A stretch of DNA of 8,734 bases from Reyranella sp. (lineage in GTDB: Bacteria; Pseudomonadota; Alphaproteobacteria; Reyranellales; Reyranellaceae). The stretch spans positions 1-8,734 of the forward strand of contig JAUXST010000736.1 of assembly GCA_030679805.1 (NCBI GenBank), read 5' to 3'. A program made the translations under genes and the position numbers. The notes beneath the pieces are model-generated. The model ran no database searches. It saw only the letters and a list, made by a program, of their open reading frames with translations, and was not told where the DNA came from. Of this stretch, positions 1 through 7,502 are shown in pieces (the first letter of the stretch is position 1; each line of letters starts with the position of its first letter).

Positions 1-1546
1 TCGGCCCGGAGCCGAAACCGAACAGCAGGACGCCGGCGATGAGGGTCGTGAGATTGGCGTCGATGATCGCCGACATCGCCTTCTCGTAACCCGTGGCGAG
101 CGCGCTGAACGGAGACCGGCCCAGCGCCTTCTCCTCGCGCACGCGCTCGTAGATCAGCACGTTGGAATCGACGGCCATCCCGACAGTGAGCACGAGGCCG
201 GCGATACCCGGCAGGGTAAGCGAGGCGCCGAGGATCGACATGCCGGCGAACACCATGAGCAGGTTGACCAGCATGGCGAGGTTGGCGAAGCCGCCGAACA
301 CCGGGCCATAGGAAACGAACATCACCAAAGCCACCAGGGCGGTGCCGACCAGTGCAGCGACGGTGCCGGCATGGATCGCGTCGGCACCGAGATCGGCGCC
401 GACGGTGCTCTCCTGGATGATGCTGAGCGTGGCCGGCAGCGCGCCCGAGCGCAGCAGCAACGCTTGCTCCTGGGTCTGCTGCGGCGTGAAGCTGCCGGTG
501 ATGATGCCACTGCCGCCGCAGATCGCGCTCTGCACCACCGGCGCGATGATGATCTCGCCATCGAGCTGGATCGCCAGCCGCTTGCCGATGTTGGCGCGGG
601 TAGCGGCACAGAAGGCGCGACCACCGGCCGAATTGAAGGTGAAGCTGATGATCGGCCGGCCGCCCTGCTGCTGCTCGAAGGTGGCCTTGGAGTCGTCGAG
701 ATCTTCGCCGCCCACGACCACGCGCTTCAGCACCGGAAGACACTGCGGCTGGTAGCGCCGGCAGATCTGTTCCGGCGACAAGCGGGGATTGGCCGCCTGG
801 ATATCTTCCCAGGCCTTCGGATTGGTCCGCCGCAATTCCTGCATGCCTTCGCGCGTCGGCACCAGGAAGGTGGTGGGCGGCAACGTCGCGGGAATGTTCG
901 CGCCGGCAGCCGCCACGTCCTCGTTGACGAGGTGGAACGTGAGCTTGGCGGTCTGGTTAATCTTGCGCTTGAGGTCGGTGGTGTCCTTGATGCCGGGCAC
1001 CTGCAGCAGGATGCGTTCGTCGCCCTGGCGCGTGATCGTAGGCTCCAGGGTGCCGGTCTCGTCGACGCGGCGGCGCAGGATCTCGATCGACTGGTCGATC
1101 ACTTCCTTCTTGCGGCGAAACAGCTCCTGATCCGAATAGGCGACGCGGATCGTGTCGCCGGCGCCGGACACCGCGAGCAAGGGGTCGACAGCACGGATCG
1201 CCTCGACCGCCTTGGCCCTCTGGGCCTCGTCGCGCAGTGTGACGACCAAGGCACGGCCTGGCTCGACAGTGACTTCCTTGAAGGGGACTTGCTGCTTGCG
1301 CAGTTCGCCGCGCACCGAGTCGGAAAGGTTGGTAAGGCGCTCGGTGAGCACGCTGCGCAAGTCGGCTTCCAGCAGGAAGTGGGCGCCGCCGCGCAAGTCG
1401 AGGCCGAGGCCGATCCGGCTCTGCGAATACCAGTGCGGCAACACCTCGAGGACGCTGTTCGGCAGCAGGTTAGGCAGGGCAAACAGTCCCGACAGCACCG
1501 TGATCGCGATGATAACGATGGCCTGCCAGCGCGGAAGATTCAGCAT
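1..1546 (-). CDS. secD: Protein translocase subunit SecD, nearly complete, C-terminus cut by the window edge
   Basis: SecD works with SecF and YajC in the inner membrane, using the proton gradient to help pull preproteins out of the SecYEG channel on the periplasmic side. Translating leftward from the ATG at 1546 gives 515 residues with no stop. A first membrane helix (about residues 8-28) is followed by the family motif GLDLRGGAH (48-56). Next comes a large periplasmic P1 domain, with FNSAGGRAF near 304-312 and LLLRSGALPA near 363-372. Several membrane helices follow (about 390-515), including GMAVDSNVLIYERVREE (456-472), the conserved RND-type segment. An AGG lies a few bases upstream of the ATG. 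The gene starts 28 bases after yajC on the same strand, so they are probably co-transcribed. Other alphaproteobacterial SecD proteins are, from memory, a little over 520 residues, so only a short tail is missing. P1 carries four cysteines (262, 269, 313, 343), noted separately. Identification is secure. Confidence 0.97.
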   Translation of the reverse strand, partial: MLNLPRWQAIVIIAITVLSGLFALPNLLPNSVLEVLPHWYSQSRIGLGLDLRGGAHFLLEADLRSVLTERLTNLSDSVRGELRKQQVPFKEVTVEPGRALVVTLRDEAQRAKAVEAIRAVDPLLAVSGAGDTIRVAYSDQELFRRKKEVIDQSIEILRRRVDETGTLEPTITRQGDERILLQVPGIKDTTDLKRKINQTAKLTFHLVNEDVAAAGANIPATLPPTTFLVPTREGMQELRRTNPKAWEDIQAANPRLSPEQICRRYQPQCLPVLKRVVVGGEDLDDSKATFEQQQGGRPIISFTFNSAGGRAFCAATRANIGKRLAIQLDGEIIIAPVVQSAICGGSGIITGSFTPQQTQEQALLLRSGALPATLSIIQESTVGADLGADAIHAGTVAALVGTALVALVMFVSYGPVFGGFANLAMLVNLLMVFAGMSILGASLTLPGIAGLVLTVGMAVDSNVLIYERVREEKALGRSPFSALATGYEKAMSAIIDANLTTLIAGVLLFGFGSGP

Positions 1547-1574
1547 TCCGACCTACTTCTCCAGGCCAGTCCGG

Positions 1575-2000
1575 CTACTTCTTGCCGCCAAACAGGCTGC
1601 CGAGCAGGCTCTTTCGCTCGCCCGCCGGCGCCGGCGGCGGCAGCATCGGCTTGTCGTCCTCTTCGCCGTCCTTGGCACCGCGGACCGATTCGCCGCGGGT
1701 CAGGATGTCGGTGATGGTCTGCTTGACGATGCGAACCCGCACGCCGTCGGCGAGTTCCACCTGGAGTTCGTTGTCGGAGATCACCTTGGTGACCAGGCCG
1801 ATGATGCCGCCGCCGGTGACGACGCGGTCGCCGCGCTTGACGCCGGAGAGCATCTCGCGCTGGGCCTTCATCTTGGACTGCTGGGGGCGAATCAGCAGGA
1901 AATAGAACACGACGAAGATGAGGATCAGCGGGAACAGCTGGACGAGGAAATCCCCGCTACCGCCGCCTGCCGCCTGAGCCCACGCTGGGGAAATGAACAT
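1575..2000 (-). CDS. yajC: Preprotein translocase accessory subunit YajC
   Basis: YajC is a small single-span inner-membrane protein that associates with SecDF; loss is usually tolerated. The 141-residue product begins MFISPAWAQ, the usual YajC opening. One hydrophobic helix (about 19-37) follows, then the conserved RPQQ (38-41), a KMKAQREML stretch and the G-rich core KRGDRVVTGGGIIGLV. The C-terminus (about 105-141) is a low-complexity tail, acidic then proline-rich and then basic, somewhat longer than in enterobacterial YajC (about 110 residues). The ATG at 2000 is supported by an AGGAG Shine-Dalgarno (plus-strand ctcct at 2007-2011) six bases upstream and by the conserved N-terminus. It is the first gene of the leftward yajC-secD unit, with a candidate promoter about 40 bases upstream. 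Confidence 0.97.
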   Translation of the reverse strand: MFISPAWAQAAGGGSGDFLVQLFPLILIFVVFYFLLIRPQQSKMKAQREMLSGVKRGDRVVTGGGIIGLVTKVISDNELQVELADGVRVRIVKQTITDILTRGESVRGAKDGEEDDKPMLPPPAPAGERKSLLGSLFGGKK

Positions 2001-2040
2001 CTTCTGCTCCTGATCTTCCGGCCGTCGAAAAAGCGCGCGG

Positions 2041-2068
2041 ACTATAGCGGCCCGCGCCCGCTTTGCAA
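2041..2068 (-). promoter_or_regulatory. Candidate sigma-70-type promoter for yajC-secD
   Basis: Read on the minus strand, TTGCAA (2068-2063) is followed after 16 bases by TATAGT (2046-2041). These match the sigma-70 consensus boxes at 4 of 6 and 5 of 6 positions. A start site near 2034 would give a leader of about 33 bases before the yajC ATG at 2000, room enough for the AGGAG ribosome site. No experimental support; the call rests on box quality, spacing and position. Confidence 0.55.
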
Positions 2069-2078
2069 TGCAAGCGGG
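2057..2078. repeat. Short inverted repeat between divergent genes
   Basis: CCCGCTT (2057-2063) and AAGCGGG (2072-2078) are perfect complements separated by 8 bases. The dyad covers the shared TTGCAA box of the divergent promoters, so it could be an operator for a protein acting on both. It could equally be chance in GC-rich DNA. There is no T-run after either arm, so it does not look like a terminator. Confidence 0.4.
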
Positions 2079-2090
2079 GAACGATATGGT
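2063..2090 (+). promoter_or_regulatory. Candidate sigma-70-type promoter for the ATPase/flavoprotein pair
   Basis: TTGCAA (2063-2068) is followed after 16 bases by TATGGT (2085-2090), each matching consensus at 4 of 6 positions. A start near 2097 would leave about 17 bases before the ATG at 2114. The -35 hexamer is the same palindromic TTGCAA proposed for the leftward promoter. The -10 box is weaker than on the other strand. Confidence 0.45.
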
Positions 2091-2113
2091 CGCCCCCTTT
2101 CACGCGGCCGGCA

Positions 2114-2980
2114 ATGATGGATCAAGACCTTAAAGCCACACTTTCACGCATCGTCGAAGCGCTCGACCGCCTGGCCCCGCCGGGTGTCCCCGGCGCCGAC
2201 ATCGGCGCGGCCGAAGCCTATGTCTGGCATGCGACCGGCCACCGGCTCGAGGCCGTGCCCCGGGTCAACCGGGTCAATATCGACCTTCTCATGGGGGTCG
2301 ACCGCCAGAAAGAGACCCTGCTCGAGAATACCCGGCGCTTCGCCAAGGGGCTGCCGGCGAACAACGCCCTGCTGTGGGGCTCGCGCGGCGCCGGCAAGAG
2401 TTCGATCGTGAAGGCCGTCCACGCCCATGTGAACCGCGAGCTGGGCGGCCCACCGGGACCGCTGGCGCTGGTCGAGATCCACCGCGAGGACATCCCGTCC
2501 CTGCCGGCCCTGTTGTCGAAGATCCGTGGGTCGACGCGCCGTTTCCTGGTGTTCTGCGACGACCTTTCCTTCGACGGCCAGGACGCGGCCTACAAATCCC
2601 TGAAAGCGGTGCTCGAAGGCGGTATCGAGGGCCGGCCGGAGAACGTGGTGTTCTATGCCACCTCCAACCGCCGTCACCTGATGCCGCGCGACATGATCGA
2701 GAACGAGCGCTCGACCGCGATCAACCCGTCGGAAGCCGTCGAAGAGAAAGTCTCGCTGTCGGACCGGTTCGGTCTCTGGCTCGGCTTCCACAACGCCGAC
2801 CAGGACACGTTCTTCGCCATGATCGAGGGCTACGCCGCCTACTACGAACTGGGCGTGCCCGCCGAGGAGCTGCGCAAGCAGGCGATCGAATGGTCGGTCA
2901 CGCGCGGTTCGCGCTCGGGCCGCGTCGCCTGGCAGTTCATCCAGGAAGTGGCGGGCCAGCTCGGCAAGAAACTGGAGTAG
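2114..2980 (+). CDS. DUF815 (COG2607)-type P-loop ATPase of unknown role
   Basis: A 288-residue predicted cytoplasmic ATPase. Walker A is GSRGAGKS (89-96), Walker B is LVFCDDLSFD (145-154), and a sensor-1-like strand YATSNRRHL spans 181-189. Just ahead of the P-loop is LLMGVDRQKETLLENT (58-73), and near the C-terminus are SDRFGLWLGF and SRSGRVAWQF. This pattern is typical of the DUF815 family, an AAA+-like group whose function I do not know to be established. I start at the ATG at 2114; another ATG follows directly at 2117. An earlier in-frame ATG at 2067-2070 is not used because it lies in the promoter zone and adds 17 residues unlike the family start. No strong Shine-Dalgarno is visible. 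The next gene begins 2 bases after the stop, implying translational coupling. A DUF815 gene next to yajC-secD is, as I recall, a common alphaproteobacterial arrangement. Confidence 0.9.
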   Translation: MMDQDLKATLSRIVEALDRLAPPGVPGADIGAAEAYVWHATGHRLEAVPRVNRVNIDLLMGVDRQKETLLENTRRFAKGLPANNALLWGSRGAGKSSIVKAVHAHVNRELGGPPGPLALVEIHREDIPSLPALLSKIRGSTRRFLVFCDDLSFDGQDAAYKSLKAVLEGGIEGRPENVVFYATSNRRHLMPRDMIENERSTAINPSEAVEEKVSLSDRFGLWLGFHNADQDTFFAMIEGYAAYYELGVPAEELRKQAIEWSVTRGSRSGRVAWQFIQEVAGQLGKKLE

Positions 2981-2982
2981 CC

Positions 2983-3579
2983 ATGGACGAGACCGAAGAC
3001 GTGTTGTTCTCGCCGGCGGTCAAGGCGGAGCAGACGCGTCTCGGTTCGCGCGCCGCCTTCGAGGGTCGCGACTGGCAGTCGGAGATCACCGACGACCTGC
3101 GTCAGTTCCTGGCCGCCATCGACACCTTCTTCTTTGCCACCGCAAGCGCCGACGGGCGTCCCTACGTCCAGCATCGCGGCGGGCCGCCGGGCTTCCTGAA
3201 GCCGATCGGCAGTCACATGCTGGCCTTCGCTGATTTCGCCGGCAACCGGCAGTACATCACGCTTGGTCATCTCAAGGAGAACGACCGGGCCCACATCTTC
3301 ATTCCGCACTTCGCCACCCAGCAGCGGCTGAAGCTCTGGGGCCGCGCCCGCGTGGTCGAGGGCGACGCCGAACTCATGGAGCGGCTGGTCGACCCCACCT
3401 ACAAGGCCAAGCCGCAGCGGGCGATCGCCTTCAGGATCGAGGCCTGGGACATCAATTGCCGCCAGCATATCGTGCCACGCTACAGCGAGGCCGAGATCGC
3501 ACCGGCTGTGAATCAGCTCACGCTGCGGATCAAGGAACTGGAAGACGAGGTCGCGCGGCTAAAGGGTACTTCTTCTTAG
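2983..3579 (+). CDS. Pyridoxamine 5'-phosphate oxidase-family flavin-binding split-barrel protein
   Basis: A 198-residue soluble protein. The core starts at about residue 49 with FFFATASADGRPYVQHRGG, the strand-turn-strand opening of PNPOx-like FMN-binding split barrels. It continues through NRQYITLGHLKENDRAHIF and LKLWGRARVV. This resembles COG3576-type predicted flavin-nucleotide-binding proteins rather than true PdxH. The substrate is unknown; family members reduce or bind flavins, F420 or haem. The last 25 residues (about 174-195) form a short amphipathic, probably coiled-coil helix with L/I/V spacing, which could allow dimerisation. The start at 2983 is chosen because GGAG (2974-2977, inside the end of the upstream gene) sits five bases ahead and because residues upstream in the same frame read as an out-of-frame shadow of the ATPase gene. 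It is co-transcribed with the ATPase, separated by 2 bases. Confidence 0.88.
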   Translation: MDETEDVLFSPAVKAEQTRLGSRAAFEGRDWQSEITDDLRQFLAAIDTFFFATASADGRPYVQHRGGPPGFLKPIGSHMLAFADFAGNRQYITLGHLKENDRAHIFIPHFATQQRLKLWGRARVVEGDAELMERLVDPTYKAKPQRAIAFRIEAWDINCRQHIVPRYSEAEIAPAVNQLTLRIKELEDEVARLKGTSS

Positions 3580-3620
3580 GCACGGTCCTTGCTTCCCAGG
3601 GTTCGACAAGGGAGTCCCTC

Positions 3621-4673
3621 ATGACAAAGACCACGACCATTTCGTTCAATCGCCGCACAATTCTGGCCGCCGCCGGAGCTGCAACGGCCGTCCTCGCCGC
3701 ACCGCGCATCCTGCGCGCCCAGACCAAGGAAGTGGTGGTCGGCGGGGCCGCCAGCCACAAGAGCTTCGTCGAGCAGATCGTGGCGCCCGCGGTCGAGAAG
3801 AAGCTCGGCTGCAAGATCGTATTCGAGGGTTCGCGCTCGCTGGTCAACCTCGAGAAGATGCAGAAGAACAAGGACAAGCAATATCTGTCGGTCGTGATGA
3901 TGGACGATCCGGTGATGATTCCTGCCGTAGCCGAGGGACTGCTGGAGAAGCTCACGCCGGAGAAGATCCCGAACCTCAAACTCCTGAAGGCCGGGACGAT
4001 CCACATGGACGGCATGTGGTGCAATTACCTGCAGCCCTGGCTCGGCATCGCCTACAACCCCAAGGTCATGCCGACGGCGCCCACTCCATGGGCACAGCTC
4101 TACGACCCAAAGTACAAGGGCCGCAACATCCTGCCCTCGCTGCAGAACACCGAGGGGCTCGCCAACCTGTTCATGGCGGCACACCTCGCTACCGGCAAGC
4201 CGATGGCCGAGGCCCAGAAGGACATCGACGCCGCCTTCAAGAAGCTGGTGACGATCAAGCCCAACCTCCTGACCGCCTACACCCAGATGCCGCAGGCCTA
4301 CAATCTGCTGGAGCAGGGTGAAGGCTTCATGATCTCGAGTGCGATCTCGCAGGTGGCACTCGATCGCAAGGCCAGCGGCGCGCCGGTCGACATCGCCGTG
4401 CCGAAGGAAGGCATCTTCTCCATGCCGTCGGGCGTCGCGCTGGTGAAGGGCGCGCCGCAGCCCGAACTCGGCGCCGGCTTCGTCAATGAGATGATCGGCG
4501 TCGAGGTCCAGAGCGCGCTGGCGGCCAAGACCAACTCGCTGCCGACCAACAAGGATGCGGCCATTCCCGCCGGCATGCCGACGAACGCCACGATCCACAC
4601 TGTCGACTGGGCCTTCGTCGCCGCCAACCGGGAGGCGTGGGTCAAGCGCTGGGATCGCGACATGGCGCTGTAG
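3621..4673 (+). CDS. ABC importer periplasmic substrate-binding protein, PotD/COG0687-like
   Basis: A 350-residue exported binding protein that should deliver ligand to the permease pair encoded downstream. The N-terminus has NRRTIL (10-15), close to the twin-arginine consensus. A hydrophobic Ala-rich stretch follows and a probable cleavage near LRA-Q (31-34), so Tat export is plausible, Sec possible. The mature part begins with KEVVVGGAASHKSF and has the features of the spermidine/putrescine/Fe3+ binding class: YLQPWLGIAYNP near 136-147, a YDPKYKGR segment, and a C-terminal NSLPTNKDAA motif typical of PotD-like proteins. The start is set by GGAG (3611-3614) six bases before ATG and by the signal peptide; the longer in-frame reading from 3456 overlaps the previous gene and is rejected. 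There is a 41-base gap from the flavoprotein gene, with no clear terminator in it. The ATPase gene follows after 8 bases. The ligand cannot be read from sequence. Confidence 0.92.
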   Translation: MTKTTTISFNRRTILAAAGAATAVLAAPRILRAQTKEVVVGGAASHKSFVEQIVAPAVEKKLGCKIVFEGSRSLVNLEKMQKNKDKQYLSVVMMDDPVMIPAVAEGLLEKLTPEKIPNLKLLKAGTIHMDGMWCNYLQPWLGIAYNPKVMPTAPTPWAQLYDPKYKGRNILPSLQNTEGLANLFMAAHLATGKPMAEAQKDIDAAFKKLVTIKPNLLTAYTQMPQAYNLLEQGEGFMISSAISQVALDRKASGAPVDIAVPKEGIFSMPSGVALVKGAPQPELGAGFVNEMIGVEVQSALAAKTNSLPTNKDAAIPAGMPTNATIHTVDWAFVAANREAWVKRWDRDMAL

Positions 4674-4681
4674 AGCGCGTC

Positions 4682-5743
4682 GTGACGGCGTCCTTTCTCG
4701 ACATTTCGGCGGCGGAAAAGTCGTTTGGCGCCGCCACCGTGCTGGGCGGCGTCGATCTCAAGGTGGGCGCCGGCGAGTTCGTCTCGCTGCTCGGCCCTTC
4801 GGGTTGCGGCAAGACCACGTTGCTGCGGATCGTGGCGGGGCTCCTTGCGGCCGATCGCGGCACCGTCCGGCTCGACGGCGAGGACATCACGGCCAGGCCG
4901 CCGCACCAGCGCGACGTCGGCGTGGTGTTCCAGAACTACGCGCTGTTTCCCCATCTCACCGTCGCCGAGAACGTGGCCTTCGGGCTGAAAGCCCGCAAAC
5001 GCGCGGCGTCGGATATCGCGCCGACGGTGAAACGCTTCCTCGAGCTCGTCCATCTCACCGATTTTGCCGACCGTTCGGTACGTGCCCTGTCGGGTGGCCA
5101 GCAGCAGCGCGTCGCCGTCGCCCGCGCGCTGGCCGTCGGACCCAAGCTGCTGCTGCTCGACGAGCCCTTCTCCGCCCTCGATCGCAAGTTGCGCGAGACG
5201 ATGCAGATCGAACTCCGGCGCCTGTTGCGCGAACTCGGCACCACCGCGGTGTTCGTGACGCATGACCAGGACGAGGCGCTGACCATGTCCGACCGTATCG
5301 CCGTCATGTACCAGGGCGCGATCGAGCATCTGGCGACCCCGGAGGAAATCTACCGCCGGCCGGCAACCGCCTTCGCCCTGGGATTCGTCGGCCTCTCCTC
5401 GCGTCTGGCCGGTACGGTCGTGAGCAACGAGCAGGGCGTGGTGACGGTCGAGACGGCGTTCGGGCCGCTCCGCGCCGCCGGCAATTTCGTGGCAGGCACC
5501 CCAGTCCTGCTCGCGGTGCGTCCCGAGCGCATCAGGGTAAACGCGCCGGGAGACTATGCGCTCATCGCGCGCCTGCGCGACGCCGTGTTCCAGGGCTCGA
5601 AGGTCCAGCTCCACTTCGAGACTGGGGGTGACGATCAGCTCATGGTCGAGACGGCCGACCTCGCGGACGGCGTGCCGGCACCGGGAACCGAGATGAAGCT
5701 CGGCTGGGCGGTGTCCGACACGCTCATCTATCCGGCGTCATGA
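4682..5743 (+). CDS. ABC importer ATP-binding protein, PotA-like with TOBE region
   Basis: A 353-residue ATPase that powers the importer from the cytoplasmic face. All nucleotide-binding motifs are present: Walker A GPSGCGKTT (38-46), Q-loop glutamine 84 in VFQNYALFPHLTV, signature LSGGQQQR (136-143), Walker B LLLLDEP (156-162), D-loop SALD, and switch histidine 194 in VTHDQDEA. The stretch ATPEEIYRRPAT after the ATPase core is typical of the PotA/FbpC/MalK class. The C-terminal part (about 235-350) fits a TOBE regulatory domain. I choose GTG at 4682 because it gives the normal family N-terminus (FLDISAAEKSFGAATVL) and follows the binding-protein stop by 8 bases. The alternative ATG at 4637 would overlap that gene and add 15 atypical residues. 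No strong Shine-Dalgarno is visible. The stop overlaps the permease start by 4 bases (ATGA). Confidence 0.94.
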   Translation: MTASFLDISAAEKSFGAATVLGGVDLKVGAGEFVSLLGPSGCGKTTLLRIVAGLLAADRGTVRLDGEDITARPPHQRDVGVVFQNYALFPHLTVAENVAFGLKARKRAASDIAPTVKRFLELVHLTDFADRSVRALSGGQQQRVAVARALAVGPKLLLLDEPFSALDRKLRETMQIELRRLLRELGTTAVFVTHDQDEALTMSDRIAVMYQGAIEHLATPEEIYRRPATAFALGFVGLSSRLAGTVVSNEQGVVTVETAFGPLRAAGNFVAGTPVLLAVRPERIRVNAPGDYALIARLRDAVFQGSKVQLHFETGGDDQLMVETADLADGVPAPGTEMKLGWAVSDTLIYPAS

Positions 5744-6588
5744 CGGCCCGCGCCGCCCCCTCGCACTGGCGCGACCCCGTCATCCTGCTGGCGGTGCCGG
5801 CGGTAGTCTACCTGCTGGTTGTTTACGCCTACCCGTTGCTGTGGCTGCTGATGAAGAGCTTTACGGGGCCGTCGGGTCTGACGATCCAGCCTTACATTTC
5901 CTTCATGAGCGATCCCTTCAACTGGCGTGTCGTCGGCAACACGCTCAGGGTCGCCGCCTGGGTCACGCTGTTCTGCTTCGTCATCGGCTATCCCGCGGCG
6001 TTTGCGCTCGCCCGCGCCGGCACGGTGGTCCAGATTGTAATGCTGGTCTCGATCATCCTGCCGCTCTCCATCGGTGCCGTGGTCAAGGCCTTCGCCTGGC
6101 AGATCGTGCTGCGTCGCGACGGCGTCGTCTCCCAGCTCCTGGTCGGGCTCGGTATTTGGGACGAACCGCAGCGGCTGCTGTTCACCGAAACCGGGCTGGT
6201 GCTGGGTGCCGCCAACATCTTCCTGCCCTTCATGATCCTGCCGATTTACTCGGTCGTGAAGCTGATCGACCCGCGCCTCAGTGAGGCCGGCGCCACCCTG
6301 GGCGCCACGCCGCTCTACAATTTTACGCGCGTGACCCTGCCGCTCACCCTGCCCGGCATCGTCTCGGGCGTGGCCTTCGTCTTCTCCATGAGCGTGTCGA
6401 TGTTCGTGATCCCGTCGCTGCTGATCGGCGACCGGTTCCAGACGCTGGCGACCCTCACCGGCCGTTCGTTCCTCTTGATGCGCAACGAGCAGCTCGGCTC
6501 GACCACGGCGGTCATCCTGCTCACGCTGGCGGTCGCTATCGTCGTCGGCTCGACCTGGCTCGCCCGCCGGCTGGGTGGCAGCACATGA
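5740..6588 (+). CDS. ABC importer inner-membrane permease, PotB-like
   Basis: A 282-residue polytopic membrane protein forming one half of the transport channel. Hydrophobic segments lie at roughly 14-37, 65-92, 98-120, 149-171, 205-228 and 253-275, the six-helix layout of this class. The cytoplasmic EAA loop, which docks onto the ATPase, is visible as EAGATLGATPLYNFTRVTLP (182-201). The ATG overlaps the ATPase stop by 4 bases and the gene end overlaps the next permease by 4 bases. Expression is therefore almost certainly coupled. The type I spermidine/putrescine/iron permease class is clear; substrate is not. Confidence 0.94.
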   Translation: MTARAAPSHWRDPVILLAVPAVVYLLVVYAYPLLWLLMKSFTGPSGLTIQPYISFMSDPFNWRVVGNTLRVAAWVTLFCFVIGYPAAFALARAGTVVQIVMLVSIILPLSIGAVVKAFAWQIVLRRDGVVSQLLVGLGIWDEPQRLLFTETGLVLGAANIFLPFMILPIYSVVKLIDPRLSEAGATLGATPLYNFTRVTLPLTLPGIVSGVAFVFSMSVSMFVIPSLLIGDRFQTLATLTGRSFLLMRNEQLGSTTAVILLTLAVAIVVGSTWLARRLGGST

Positions 6589-7385
6589 CCGCGACCGAGC
6601 GGGTGACCCGCTTCGTCGTCTGGTTCGTCGCGGCCTTCACCGTGGTGTTCCTGATGACGCCGCTCATCGTCACCATCGCGGTGTCGTTCGGCTCGTCGAC
6701 CGTCTTCACCCTGCCGCCGCCCGACTGGTCGCTGCGCTGGTACCTGCGCCTCGCCAACACGCGCGGACTGCTGCCCGCCCTCATGGTCTCGCTTCAGGTC
6801 GCCGCGATCTCGACCACCATCGCCATGGCGCTCGGCACGCTCTGCGCCATTGCCCTGGTCCGCGGCCGCTTCCCCGGCCGCGAGGCCATCGCCACCTTCC
6901 TGATCTCGCCGCTGATGCTGCCCGGCCTGGTGATCGGCATCGCCATGCTGCAGGGCTTCAAGGCGCTGGGGCTGCGCGACGTCTATGCGAGCCTGTTCGT
7001 GGCCCACGTCGTGATCACGCTGCCCTACGTCGTGCGCACGGTGGCGGGGGCGCTCTCGCTGTTCGATTTCTCGCTGATCGACGCTGCCCGCACGCTCGGC
7101 TGCAACTACCCGACGGCCCTGATGCGCGTGCTGGTGCCGGCACTGGCGCCGGCGTTCCTCACCTCGGGCATGTTTGCGTTCCTGGCCTCCATGGACAATT
7201 ACCCGATATCGATCTTCTTCACAGACGCCTGGACCAAGACCCTGCCGATCCAGATGCTGCAGTATGTCGAGGAGACGCCCGATCCCACGATCGCGGCGAT
7301 CTCCGCCGGCTTGGTGCTGCTGGCCATCCTCGTCCTGATCATCGGCGACCGCCTGGTCGGGCTGCGCAAGCTCGCGGACTTCTGA
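6585..7385 (+). CDS. ABC importer inner-membrane permease, PotC-like
   Basis: The second channel subunit, 266 residues, slightly shorter than its partner, as PotC usually is relative to PotB. Hydrophobic helices are at about 10-34, 66-92, 104-125, 135-155, 187-205 and 236-256. The EAA-type loop reads DAARTLGCNYPTALMRVLVP (166-185), with the leading E replaced by D. A DNYPISIFFTD segment (204-214) is typical of PotC-like proteins. The start is fixed by the 4-base ATGA overlap with the preceding permease. It is the last gene of the importer operon; its TGA also forms the first bases of a 12-mer repeated 174 bases downstream. Confidence 0.93.
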   Translation: MTATERVTRFVVWFVAAFTVVFLMTPLIVTIAVSFGSSTVFTLPPPDWSLRWYLRLANTRGLLPALMVSLQVAAISTTIAMALGTLCAIALVRGRFPGREAIATFLISPLMLPGLVIGIAMLQGFKALGLRDVYASLFVAHVVITLPYVVRTVAGALSLFDFSLIDAARTLGCNYPTALMRVLVPALAPAFLTSGMFAFLASMDNYPISIFFTDAWTKTLPIQMLQYVEETPDPTIAAISAGLVLLAILVLIIGDRLVGLRKLADF

Positions 7386-7395
7386 AAGTGGACCA
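7384..7395 (+). repeat. 12-bp direct repeat, copy 1 (GAAAGTGGACCA)
   Basis: GAAAGTGGACCA begins on the last two bases of the permease stop codon and recurs exactly, in the same orientation, at 7558-7569. Two identical 12-mers within 174 bases of non-coding DNA are unlikely by chance. Insertion-sequence end remnant is one possible origin. Confidence 0.7.
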
Positions 7396-7401
7396 TTTCC
7401 C

Positions 7402-7419
7402 GGCACACCTCGTTGTGCC
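7402..7419 (+). other. Small hairpin just downstream of the importer operon
   Basis: GGCACA (7402-7407) and TGTGCC (7414-7419) can pair around a 6-base loop, 16 bases after the last permease stop. It has no following T-run, so it is at best a weak or Rho-assisted 3' end or an RNA-stabilising structure. Part of it is one of the TTGTGCCA repeat copies. Confidence 0.3.
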
Positions 7420-7502
7420 ACGCGGTGTCCCGCACCTTGTGCCAAAAACCCGGGCCAAGCCCTTGATCCGGCTGCCCGATCGCCCCCTGACGACTTGTGC
7501 CA
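7413..7502 (+). repeat. Three direct copies of TTGTGCCA
   Basis: TTGTGCCA occurs at 7413-7420, 7437-7444 and 7495-7502, all in the same orientation. The spacing is irregular (24 and 58 bases start to start). They may be degenerate ends of a mobile element or protein-binding sites; nothing in the sequence decides between these. Confidence 0.5.

Noticed and set aside
371..1714. 447-codon plus-strand open frame opposite secD and yajC
   Set aside because: It is antisense to two clearly conserved genes, has a low-complexity Arg/Ala/Asp-rich translation and no recognisable motifs; high GC makes such shadow frames common.
2063..2113. Upstream extension of the ATPase gene by 17 codons
   Set aside because: The extension overlaps the proposed promoter boxes and adds residues unlike the family N-terminus; the ATG at 2114 fits better.
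3587..3611. CCTTG...CAAGG arms between the flavoprotein and binding-protein genes as a terminator
   Set aside because: Five pairs with a 15-base loop and no T-run; too weak to call.
3609..3619. Palindrome AGGGAGTCCCT covering the ribosome site of the binding-protein gene
   Set aside because: Only one base separates the arms, so it cannot fold as an RNA hairpin on its own; a binding site is conceivable but nothing supports it.
4298..5614. 438-codon minus-strand open frame opposite the binding protein and ATPase genes
   Set aside because: The opposite strand has perfect ABC ATPase motifs; the antisense translation is Arg/Gly/Glu-rich and family-less.
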